Part shown: one piece after another, positions 10,704-21,029 of the stretch
How positions within the stretch are numbered: position 1 is the first letter of the stretch
Layout of the letters: each line of letters opens with the position of its first letter
Source of the DNA: Bryum argenteum
Taxonomy: Eukaryota; Streptophyta; Bryopsida; Bryales; Bryaceae
Direction of reading: 5' to 3'
Length of the DNA stretch: 64,000 nucleotides
Assembly (NCBI GenBank): GCA_037043015.1
Contig: CM073325.1
Span: 20,997,001 to 21,061,000 of the forward strand
Translations under genes and position numbers: made by a program
The notes under the pieces: model-generated
Told to the model about the DNA's origin: nothing
The model's database searches: none
The model's input: only the letters and a program-made list of their open reading frames with translations

Positions 10704-12049
10704 GAGCTTCGCTGGTAATTTGGATCCTTCCAATACCCTCCTCCTCCACACTCGACGGCTGCCATTTTGGCTACGACCAATCAAGAGAAAAATGATACCC
10801 ATCAACCAAGGCTATCAACAATCTCAAAACCAAATTACAAAAATGCTAAAATAATATAAACAAGTATGTTTCTTTAAGTATGAGTATGTTATGGAGCAGT
10901 AGCTTGCCTTGATCGAGTTGAGCTAGGCAAGCCATGACAACAAGCCTTGTGTTTAAGTCTTAAATACTCAAATTGTTAAAGCTACCATTTTAACCATGTT
11001 GCTCCACTGAGTCTTCACTAGATGGTGAAACTAAATAGGGCAAGTTGCCTGCATAAAATCACATTGGATAGTTGATGCATTTATGTATTTAACCATTTTG
11101 GTTAAAGAATGTTGCGGACCACTTTACATTGGATATCAATGTGAATTTTTTTGTGCTCAAGTAGTCTTGATCTGCATAGAGAAAACAATTGATAGGTTGT
11201 CTCATATTCTTGAACCTATGATCCTTTCATGTATGTAGATGTTCAACCCTAATTTGATTGGAAGTGCAAATTATGAGAATTTCAAGTGAATTTTGGAATA
11301 CATCTCTCTTAATTTGTACATGTTATCGTGTAAAAGATGTGCACTTTTTGTAATGCATATAAGTTAACATTCTCATTGATGGTTTGTATACACCAAAGCG
11401 GTTGATCAATCTAAAAATGATAGATGTTTATTGCAACCAAAAATGAATGTCAATGCTCTTTGCACAGTTAGTTACATTAAGAGCCTCCATAAACAAATAT
11501 GTGAACCATGAAGTTGGTTACTTACTAGTATGAGTTTGTGATAAGAGTTTGCATTTAAACATATCAAGTAGACATTATGCATAAAATAAGGGTGACAAGT
11601 CGAGGTAACACCAAATAATTTGAGGCAACACCAAATAAGTTGCGAATGACGGTTAGGGAGTGTAAATTGAAAAGAATTAGTTCTTTGATATGAAACTAGT
11701 ATGCAATGTTAGACCACTTCTTGATGCCATTTTTAGTAAGATGGATATAGTGTGAGAAATAATTTTTATGGATATTTGGATTGGAGGTAGTGGTGATTTA
11801 TGTTTTTGAATACATTTGGATTTTGGAAAATATTGGATATATCTTAAAAAATTATTCAGATTCAAGTCCTTATACGTGTCTTCCAAACAAAAATTAAAAA
11901 AGGTTAGACTAAAATTTATAAAATGAATAAAAAATCGAGACCTAGGGATAAAAAAAAATACGAAGTTGGAGGTTTATGGTGATGTTGAAATTATGGGATA
12001 TGCAATCAATATGCAAGTTTAGTTCCCTACTTTTTAGTTCTCTATATTG
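10704..12049. other. AT-rich DNA without recognisable features
   Basis: The first ~60 bases may still belong to an upstream exon of the EF-hand gene, since the frame is open to about 10766, where a CGTAG acceptor could end an intron. Beyond that I see no coding exons, RNA genes or clear repeats. Confidence 0.5.
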
Positions 12050-14194
12050 TTTGAGATTTATAGCATGTCCTCCGTTTGTCTTTTTTGTTCCCCGTGTTTT
12101 TTGAGATTTGTAGCATGTTATCCGTTCCCTTGTTCCATTGTTTCCAGTTCCATGTCCTCTATTATAGTTCCTCATTCTCCATTTTTTTTCTTACTGGTTC
12201 TCTACCTACAAACTCTTCTTTATGGTTCCCATCTTTTATTCCTAGTTCCCCATTCCCGAATTCCCTTATTAGTTCCCATCATTCGTTCCTGGTTCCCATC
12301 ATTCATTCTTAATTCTCATTAGTCTTTCCTAGTTCTCATTATTTATTCCTAGTTCCCATCCCCCGTTCTCGGTTCCTATTCTTTGTTCCCCGTTCCAAGA
12401 TTCCCTTCAATGTTTCCTTCATCCTCCCTACACTTCTTCTTTGCTCCCATTTCCATGTTTCGTATTCCTTGTCCCTTTGCCTCCTTGTTATATTCTTAAT
12501 ATTTAATAAACTCTTGATAACCATCAAATACCACTTATCGAAAACTTATCGAAATCCTTCAGAAATATTTAAACTCTTCATACATGACCATGTGACCATG
12601 ATGATGACCATGACCATGACCATGCATCGCCAAGGACGGACAGAGAGACAAATCCTAAATTGTGTTCTTTTATATAAGTCCTAACTCGTGTTCTCCGGAC
12701 ACAGACATCAAAAAGGTGAGATCAAAATTTATAACCCAATGTCTTTCCGACAAAAAAAAAATAAAAAAAAAAAAAAATAAGAAAAATTATTTGTGAGTGA
12801 GGTCCCCCTCGTCCCCATGGGGAAGGCTCTTTATTTGGTGCTCTTCAAAAACTACCCCCTATCCTCGGTTCCGTCGTAGATGGTGCTCCTACTTTTTAAG
12901 ATTCATAGCATGTCTTCCATTCCCTTTTTCTCGGTTATCCATGCGTTGGTCCGTTCCCCGTTCCCATCATTTCTTCCAAGTTCCCACAACTTTCCTTTTT
13001 GATTTTCGTCATTCGATTCCCGTTCACATCATTTGTTTGTAGTTCCCATCATTTGTTCTTCGTTTTCATAATTTGTTAGTAAGGGCCGGTTTACACTACG
13101 GTGGAGAAGGTCATCGGTTGGTCAAGAATGCTTGCCCAAGACATAGCTATATGAGACAAATGGCGGATGTGCCGGAGAAGAGTTAAAGGCAATAAAATAT
13201 ATCATAACAAGTCTTGACCGGTTATAGTCTAAACACCTAAAGGAGAAGACTACCGGAGAAGTTTGCCGGTGAAGAGAAGCTCACCACATGGTGAAGATTA
13301 TGTATTATAATATAATCTTAGGGCCGCTTTACACTACGGTAGAGAAGTCCTCCGATTGGTCAAGAATGCTTGGCTAAAACATGGTTATAGGAGGCAAATG
13401 GTGAATGTGTTGGAGAAGAATTGAAGGCAATATTATACTTCTTGAGTGGTCTTGACTGATTGTAGTCTAAATACGAAGGAGAAGTTTAGAGGAGAAGTTC
13501 ACTAGAGGAGCCTATTGGTGAAGACAAGTTCACCAAATGGTGAGAATAATCCATGATGAAAAAACCATATCTTCTTACATGGACTTCGTATCAAAAGATT
13601 TCAACACAAATTGTGTACAAAGAACTCAAAATGTATATGTATGTATTGAAATTTACTCAAACTTCAAGTCACTTTATCTATGACTTGTACTGAGTGGTCT
13701 AATATTCATTATTTTTTTAATGTAATCACTTTAGTTGCTAAAATCAAAATCAAGGTTATAATATCTGTAATCTACAAAATGTAAAAATCAATATATCTAA
13801 AAAGTATCACTAAACCGGCCCTAATTCCCATCCTCCTTTTGTAATTCTTACCCTTTATTCCCGATTCCTAGTTCCCCTCCGATGTTCCCTTGACCTCCCC
13901 TTCACTCTTTCTTTGCTCCCATTTTTATGTTCCATATTCTTTGTCCCTTTAACTCCTTGTATTCTTATTATTGGGATCTAATAAACTATTAATAACAATC
14001 AATTACCTTTTACATAAACTCTTCAAAATCTTCAAAACTCTTCATGTCGTACATGACCAAATGATGATGGCCATGAATGACCATGCATGTATTTGATTAA
14101 TTTGTGACTAAGATCCCCTTCATCCCGATCGGTGAGCTCTTTATTACATGCTCTTCAAGAGCTACCCCCTATCCTTGATTCTCTCGTTGATTGT
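12050..14194. repeat. Degenerate pyrimidine-rich tandem array (GTTCCCATCATTNGTTC-like), interrupted
   Basis: Units of roughly 18-20 bp such as AGTTCCCATCATTCGTTCC recur at 12130-12410, 12890-13075 and 13825-14190, and again inside the duplicated segment after 14195. Serine/phenylalanine-rich open frames here arise from the repeat and are not genes. The array is interrupted by a CATGAC microsatellite near 12596-12622, an A-rich run at 12752-12778 and the element at 13083-13820. Confidence 0.7.
13083..13820. mobile_element. Tourist-like (PIF/Harbinger) non-autonomous element with an internal duplication
   Basis: Termini GGGCCGGTTTA at 13083 and the inverted form ending at 13820, flanked by TAA at 13080-13082 and 13821-13823. 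TAA/TTA duplications and GG-starting termini are characteristic of PIF/Harbinger. The first ~240 bp are repeated in tandem: a second GGGCCGCTTTACACTACGG starts at 13322, so the left end exists twice. No transposase is encoded. Confidence 0.65.
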
Positions 14195-17116
14195 GTCCCC
14201 TTGCTTTATAAGAATTGTAGCATATCCTCCCCTCTCTTCGTCTTTGCTCCTCGTGCTTTTGAAGATTCATTGCATATCCTTCATTCCATGATTCCTTTGT
14301 TCCCAGTTCTTTGTCCTCTATTCTGGTTCCCCATTCTCTTTTTTATTATTAATCGTTCCATATCTCTAAATTTCCGTTCCCGGTTTCTATCCTTTGTTCT
14401 CCATTCCCCATCCCCCAATTCCCCTTCTTGGTTTCTATTATTTGTTCCCAATTTCCATAATTTGTTCCTAGTTAGTTCTCATTTTTTGTCTCTCATTCCC
14501 ATCCTCCGTTCCTAGTTCCTAGTTCTTGTCCCATGTTCCCTTGATCTCCTCTTCACTCCTTACTTTGCTCCCATTTTACATGTTCCACATTCCTTATCCC
14601 TTCGACTCCTTGTTATATTAATAGGCTCTTAATAAAAATCAAATACCACCTACGGAAATCCTTCAAAATCTTTAAATCTCTTCATTCCACTATACATAAG
14701 CATATCAGATTCTCATCAGTAATCGCCCTACCACCGGGAAGGATTGCCAAGGAAAGACAAAACCCTAACCGTGTTCTTTTGTATATAGAGATATTGCCAA
14801 TCTTTTCTAAGGAATATTGAAGATTGTATACAAGGACCTTTGAGAGAAGAGGCCACAATCCATCACATGAAACTTTCATTTAAACTTTGGTCTTGTAAGA
14901 TTTCACGTAAAGCTTTTGGGATGCTAAGCTTTAACACTTTCTATTGATAATTTTTAAATATTGGGAATTACAAGAGAGGCAAGAACCTCAATTAAATAGA
15001 ACAGATTCCTTTGCTTTTGGATCATTATTGAACTGCTTGAAATCATATAATGCATACTTCTAACCATTTTAGTATATATTGTAACTTCAATTTTACACAT
15101 TCCTCTTGAATATAATTGATTGTAAGTAAGGCACAATGGACATTGCAAAAATACTACAAATGTTGCAATGCATCCCTTACAATAATAATCATGACAAATT
15201 TAGATAGCAGATTTCCAACACGACAAAATATAAAGCTTATTTATTAATGAGAGTACACAAAGCAATTGAAAGGACTGAAAGCCATGAAGTGCGATAAGTC
15301 CCATTGCAAGGTGGATGTAGCACAAGGTGCCTTCTTTCTCCAGGAGCAATTGAGAACTCAAAAACAAGAGTTGCCTTCATCAAACTGCATGTCACTTATT
15401 CATAATTTATTTAATGGGTCTGCAAATTCTACCACACAGTCTACACTAAATATTTAGATTGATGTTAGATGAAGATTTGTGTTGGATTCACTATTTACCC
15501 ACAACCCTAAATGTCACTGGTAGTTACAATTAGTGAAGGCACCACAAGCCTTGGCTTGGTGGTTAGGGCTTAGGCCCCCAATGAGGAGGTCGTGGGTTCT
15601 ATTCCCCATGCCGGTGTGGTGCTCACCACTATAGTCCACCCAACTATTGTGGGAGGTCCCCTTGCTTTATAAGAATTGTAGCATATCCTCCCCTCTCTTC
15701 GTCTTTGCTCCTCGTGCTTTTGAAGATTCATTGCATATCCTTCATTCCATGATTCCTTTGTTCCCAGTTCTTTGTCCTCTATTCTGGTTCCCCATTCTCT
15801 TTTTTATTATTAATCGTTCCATATCTCTAAATTTCCGTTCCCGGTTTCTATCCTTTGTTCTCCATTCCCCATCCCCCAATTCCCCTTCTTGGTTTCTATT
15901 ATTTGTTCCCAATTTCCATAATTTGTTCCTAGTTAGTTCTCATTTTTTGTCTCTCATTCCCATCCTCCGTTCCTAGTTCCTAGTTCTTGTCCCATGTTCC
16001 CTTGATCTCCTCTTCACTCCTTACTTTGCTCCCATTTTACATGTTCCACATTCCTTATCCCTTCGACTCCTTGTTATATTAATAGGCTCTTAATAAAAAT
16101 CAAATACCACCTACGGAAATCCTTCAAAATCTTTAAATCTCTTCATTCCACTATACATAAGCATATCAGATTCTCATCAGTAATCGCCCTACCACCGGGA
16201 AGGATTGCCAAGGAAAGACAAAACCCTAACCGTGTTCTTTTGTATATAGAGATATTGCCAATCTTTTCTAAGGAATATTGAAGATTGTATACAAGGACCT
16301 TTGAGAGAAGAGGCCACAATCCATCACATGAAACTTTCATTTAAACTTTGGTCTTGTAAGATTTCACGTAAAGCTTTTGGGATGCTAAGCTTTAACACTT
16401 TCTATTGATAATTTTTAAATATTGGGAATTACAAGAGAGGCAAGAACCTCAATTAAATAGAACAGATTCCTTTGCTTTTGGATCATTATTGAACTCGCTT
16501 GAAATCATATAATGCATACTTCTAACCATTTTAGTATATATTGTAACTTCAATTTTACACATTCCTCTTGAATATAATTGATTGTAAGTAAGGCACAATG
16601 GACATTGCAAAAATACTACAAATGTTGCAATGCATCCCTTACAATAATAATCATGACAAATTTAGATAGCGATTTCCAACACGACAAAATATAAAGCTTA
16701 TTTATTAATGAGAGTACACAAAGCAATTGAAAGGAGTGAAAGCCATGAAGTGCGATAAGTCCCATTGCAAGGTGGATGTAGCACAAGGTGCCTTCTTTCT
16801 CCAGGAGCAATTGAGAACTCAAAAACAAGAGTTGCCTTCATCAAACTGCATGTCACTTATTCATAATTTATTTAATGGGTCTGCAAATTCTACCACACAG
16901 TCTACACTAAATATTTAGATTGATGTTAGATGAAGATTTGTGTTGGATTCACTATTTACCCACAACCCTAAATGTCACTGGTAGTTACAATTAGTGAAGG
17001 CACCACAAGCCTTGGCTTGGTGGTTAGGGCTTAGGCCCCCAATGAGGAGGTCGTGGGTTCTATTCCCCATGCCGGTGTGGTGCTCACCACTATAGTCCAC
17101 CCAACTATTGTGGGAG
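14195..17116. repeat. Recent 1461-bp tandem duplication (14195-15655 and 15656-17116)
   Basis: The two units are almost identical; I found only about three differences, including compensating +1 and -1 indels near 15035/16495 and 15209/16669 and a C/G change near 15275/16736. The breakpoints share the 4-bp microhomology GTCC at 14195, 15656 and 17117. The unit carries part of the pyrimidine-rich array, unique AT-rich DNA and the 5' third of a SINE. Duplicated small open frames inside it are not recognisable genes. Confidence 0.95.
15536..15655 (+). mobile_element. 5' part of a SINE, cut by the tandem-duplication junction
   Basis: Identical to the first 120 bp of the SINE at 16997-17366, ending exactly at the duplication breakpoint. 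It contains the box A-like TGGCTTGGTGG and box B-like GGTTCTATTCC promoter elements. Its abrupt end shows that the SINE inserted before the duplication. Confidence 0.9.
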
Positions 17117-17366
17117 GTCCTCGGACCTTGTTGTATGGGTACCTCAAAGCCCTTTGGGGGGATACTATGTCAAGTATCCATAAGGCACTTGTAACTAGGC
17201 TAGAAACTAGCGTAGTTATAGTGTCCACCCTCGAGAGGGGGAAGTAGTATTGTTCTAATTTCCCCTTGTCCGGTGGCCATCGGGATATTAGCATTACAAA
17301 TGGACACTTCATTCATGTCGGCCCCTTAGAAAGGGACCGGAGTTTCTATCTATCTATCTATCTATC
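16997..17366 (+). mobile_element. Full-length tRNA-derived SINE with TATC tail
   Basis: A 370-bp element flanked by a perfect 12-bp direct repeat TTACAATTAGTG (16985-16996 and 17367-17378). The head has RNA polymerase III promoter-like blocks (box A-like TGGCTTGGTGG near 17013, box B-like GGTTCTATTCC near 17056). The body is unrelated to tRNA, and the 3' end is a TATC tetranucleotide run (17346-17366) instead of poly(A). There is no ORF, as expected of a SINE. A 5'-truncated copy with its own target duplication is at 10226-10311. Confidence 0.92.
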
Positions 17367-17378
17367 TTACAATTAGTG

Positions 17379-18100
17379 TAAGGTAGGCGTCAGCGCCACC
17401 TCTGCTTTATCTTCCTCGCTTTGACGTAGTGCTTGCTTCCTCTTCCTATTTTGGGCCTCTGGCATATTCCTTGATTGCTTCCTCTAATACATTAAGTTAA
17501 TTCCTTCCCTTCGACGATGTATGATTCTTGTTTTCAAATTAATATAAGACTCCCTGCATCTCGATCTGTAGATTTGGATCATGGATTTTGTTACATGTTC
17601 GTAACTTCTATAACAAAATCTACAAGTCTATATTTTGTAGCAACGCCAAAGAAAAGGGTTATCTGTCTTTTGAGTTTTACCTTGTACATAGGTTTATGGG
17701 GCTTATCTTAGTTCTTGCATTTGTTGAAAGATTGACTTCTACTGAAAAGAGGGTGCTGAAGAGCTACCTTATAATGTAGCCATCTCAACTGAGTGGTTCA
17801 TTGAGTGGTTTGTGGTGCAAGGAATTTGTTGAGTTTAAATTTTTCTAGATTGAAGCAATGTGCATTCATTAGAGTCTATGAAAATTCTATCTTGACTACA
17901 AAAGATGTCAATTTACTTCATTTTGAGTATTGCCTCGAGCTTAAAATCTTAAATGCATTGATTCTTCTTGCTTGATTTTGCAGCAATTAACCGCTAACTT
18001 TCCTTGAAACCCGAAACGGGTTTTGGTTCTTTTGGGTAGTGAAATTAAAGTAGTAAAAATTAATATTTTTTGTTAAATTTTTACCGAAGATAGATATATC
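17379..18100. other. Intergenic DNA with a solo left end of a TTAA element
   Basis: At 17987-18025, TTAA followed by CCGCTAACTTTCCTTGAAACCCGAAACGGG-type sequence matches the left end of the element at 53929 (CCCCTAACTCTCCTT then AAACCCGAATCGGG). No matching right end was found downstream, so this copy is truncated. The rest is AT-rich with no coding signal. Confidence 0.5.
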
Positions 18101-18436
18101 CAAGGTTGTCAAACCGGGCAGGCACGTCGCCCGCCCGCCCGACTTGCCCGCTTGATTGAGTTGTGGCTCCCCCGATAGGGTCAAACGGCTGTTGACTTTT
18201 AGTTTAGGTAAATAAACGACGACGTGGCAAGGGTCTAGGTGAGAACTAAGCCACTTGGCTGTGGCGTACGGGCCGCGTGGAACGCCACACACGCTTTTTA
18301 CTTCAAAGTTTGTTACCCACGAAAAATTACTCACCGCCTACAATCAAGGTGGGTAGGCACATCTGCCTGTCCGGGACAACTAGTCCGCCCGGTTTGCCCG
18401 CCTCATCACCTAAACGCGTCTGGTTTGACAACCTTG
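18101..18436. mobile_element. hAT-like MITE with perfect 8-bp target duplication
   Basis: The 15-bp terminal inverted repeat CAAGGTTGTCAAACC is perfect at both ends, and GATATATC flanks it at 18093-18100 and 18437-18444. The interior (336 bp in all) is unusually GC-rich, with CCCGCCCGCC runs, against the AT-rich surroundings. Open frames inside it are accidental. Confidence 0.85.
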
Positions 18437-18869
18437 GATATATCCATAGTGAACATGTGGTAAAAATCTTGAAAGTAAATTCAATTTTTCATCCTCTTGT
18501 ATGGCATTTTTAAGTTTTTAAGTCGAGATCGGGAAGGACGAGCGGGGCTTTAGGCCAATGGGAGATGGTGGCAGAAAATGGGCAGTCGTGCGGTTAGCTT
18601 AGGAAAATTAGGCAAGGGCAGGGGGTTTAGGAAGGGGTTTAAAGAGGAGATGATAATCCATGATTTCCTAAGAGGCGATTGTTCACCTAACTCTCTAAAT
18701 GCACTAACCGTTTGCACTAATTTCTATACAATCTACAAGAGGGCCTACTTGGAATGACAATATAATCATGGGATTGCAAGATTTATTACCAATGACTAAT
18801 TTGATTTCAAACTCTTAGTAGTATGGAATTCAAACAAGAAACATCTTCTTCCGTCCATGAGACTCCCGC

Positions 18870-19190
18870 ATGGGCGACCACGGGTCCCGCATGGGCGATC
18901 GTCGGTTCCGCATAGGCGACCGCGGATCCCGCATGGGCAATCGTCGGTCCCGCATGGGCGACCACGGGTCCCGCATGGGCGACCACGGGTCCCGCATGGG
19001 CGATCGTCTGTTCCGCATAGGCGACCGCGGATCCCGCATGGGCAATCGTCGGTCCCGCATGGGCGACCACGGGTCCCGCATGGGCAACCACGGGTCCTGT
19101 ATGGGCGACCGCGGGTCCCGCATGGGCGATCGTCGGTCCCGCATGGGCAACCGCGGGTTCCGCATGGGCGATCGCCGGTCCACTGCAACA
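18870..19190. repeat. GC-rich 21-bp minisatellite with 105-bp higher-order repeat
   Basis: About fifteen units of the type ATGGGCGACCACGGGTCCCGC. Five-unit blocks repeat: 18891-18995 and 18996-19100 are near-identical with matching unit order, so the array has higher-order structure. Because 21 is divisible by 3, several frames on both strands stay open (Arg/Gly/His or Pro-rich), which explains the long frames at 18796-19487; I do not regard them as genes. Confidence 0.9.
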
Positions 19191-19655
19191 GCGGTCTGGG
19201 GCGACCGGCAGTCTAGAGGGGCGAGTGCGCAAGATCTCCCGCTCTTGCTCTTGGATCCTCTTTTACGCAATCCCTCAATCCCTTATATTCAAATTTCAAA
19301 TTCCTTGCTTCAGGCATCTTCCCCTTCCCCCTCAATTCCCTTAAATCTCCCTGGCTTCATTTCGCATTCCCCCTCTTCTTCAAATTTCATATTCCCCCCT
19401 TCTTTACATTTCCCATTCTCAAATGAAAATGTTTGTCATGGTCATGGCTTTTGGCCAAGACCCGTGACCATGATAAATGAAAAATGAATTTTTGAGTGCC
19501 TTGGACACTCTTCTGGTGCAAGATAGATTTAGACATGCACAAGTTTAATTTCAATTTTAAAATAAAATTCTCATCATTCTATCTTTTACCCTCCCCTTTT
19601 TCTTCATTTCCTTTTGAATAATTGTACTCTAGCCAATCAATGATTTTTGAGCCTC

Positions 19656-19721
19656 ATGGTCTCCTTGATAGTAGTTGAGTTGAGGCATTTACTTCCACTC
19701 AACTACAATCAAGGAGACCAT
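19656..19721. repeat. Stable hairpin with 25-nt arms
   Basis: Arms 19656-19680 and 19697-19721 pair with one mismatch around a 16-nt loop. Pairing resumes outside the arms (AATGATTTT against AAAATCATT) after an asymmetric bulge. No terminal duplication is obvious. It could be a small-RNA precursor or a MITE remnant. Confidence 0.75.
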
Positions 19722-21020
19722 AAAATCATTATCCATTATGGATAAATTAGCATACTTTGGGGACTTTGAAGTTAGTGATCATTCTCCTTTCATCAAGGTA
19801 TTGTAAAGCCAAATGGTCAATCTTGAGGGTCCACAATGTAAAGTGAGCCTAAGACAAGTAGAGTAAAGGTACGCTTATTTCAAGTTCCTATAATGTCTTA
19901 GTAGTGAATACAAGTGTTGAAAATATCTTGACTGTCCTCATATCTAAGTTTGATTTATTCATCATAATATGGGCAAGGGATATCAAATACTTGCACGTCA
20001 TTCACAAATAATGGGTTAAATATTACTATGAGTAATTGGTTCATTAGAATGTTTGTAAATGGTTATTGTTGTCAACTTATAATATTAACCTTCATATGGT
20101 GGTCACTCAATTTTTTGCTAAAAGTATAATATGTTATATATCACCCTTTAATTTGACAAGCAACTTTTTCCTTTGTTATTAGGCTATATGCACTAACCCC
20201 TTACTCTTAATTGTATTAGAAGGCGTTAATACTTAACCCGCCAAAATTTTCAAATGCCTCCCGCCCTCCCCCAATCATTTTAACCAATGTTATAATGTTA
20301 TGGGGCCGTAAACTAATTGCAAGGATAATCTATTAGCATATATATACTCGGATATTGTATATGGAGAAGTTATAATTCATTAAAGGCTCCACTGATTGAA
20401 AAAGAAACTAAAATTTGTTCTTGAATGTGATGTTAGAATATATGGTGAAGTTTTGCTGCAAAGATAGTATCTTATCTAAATGCTAGAAATTGATTGACAT
20501 GATTAAATTCTAAGATTGTAGATATTAAAGTGTCTGATGCATTAAAGAGGCTAAGACTCTGTAAATCAATACACATTTTATCAATTATTTTAAATAGTTA
20601 GGCACAATATGACTTGCTAAGATATACACCATATAATAAAATATATACCATGTCATGCCTACCAAGAGGGTGAGAAAGTGTCACCCCATCCTCCCTCCCA
20701 TTCATTATTTCCAATTTAGAGCTTTAGACCTCTCATCTCTATTATTTATGAACTAAAAGATCATGAAATGGGAATTATGGGACCAACGATCCCAAATTAC
20801 TAGCATGTGCCTACTCCTTGTTAATTTAAACTAATACATAAAAAACTACAGGGTTCTTTTACCCCTCCCCCATCCAATGTTCATCCTCATCTCATCCTTC
20901 TAGGAGCTGCTAGGAACCCTCATGGACTCGCATGCAACAAAGCTGGGAGAATTCCCGATTGCAAAAAGAGCCGATCAGCTGATGGGTGAACATAGCTGAA
21001 AGGGCGACCGGCGGTCTACG
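19722..21020. other. AT-rich DNA without recognisable features
   Basis: I see no exons, RNA genes or clear repeats. The preceding stretch, 19200-19655, also lacks supportable features. Confidence 0.5.
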
Positions 21021-21029
21021 TGATGGTCA

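Noticed and set aside
12050..12527. Hydrophobic small open frames (FPFSC, LVPHS repeats)
   Set aside because: Products of the degenerate pyrimidine-rich tandem array, not genes.
15540..15660. A genuine tRNA gene (box A and box B present)
   Set aside because: No cloverleaf can be folded around the boxes. The sequence is the head of a SINE with target duplications.
18796..19487. Long overlapping open frames on both strands (up to 205 codons)
   Set aside because: They follow from a 21-bp tandem repeat, whose unit length keeps frames open. No start context or domain supports coding.
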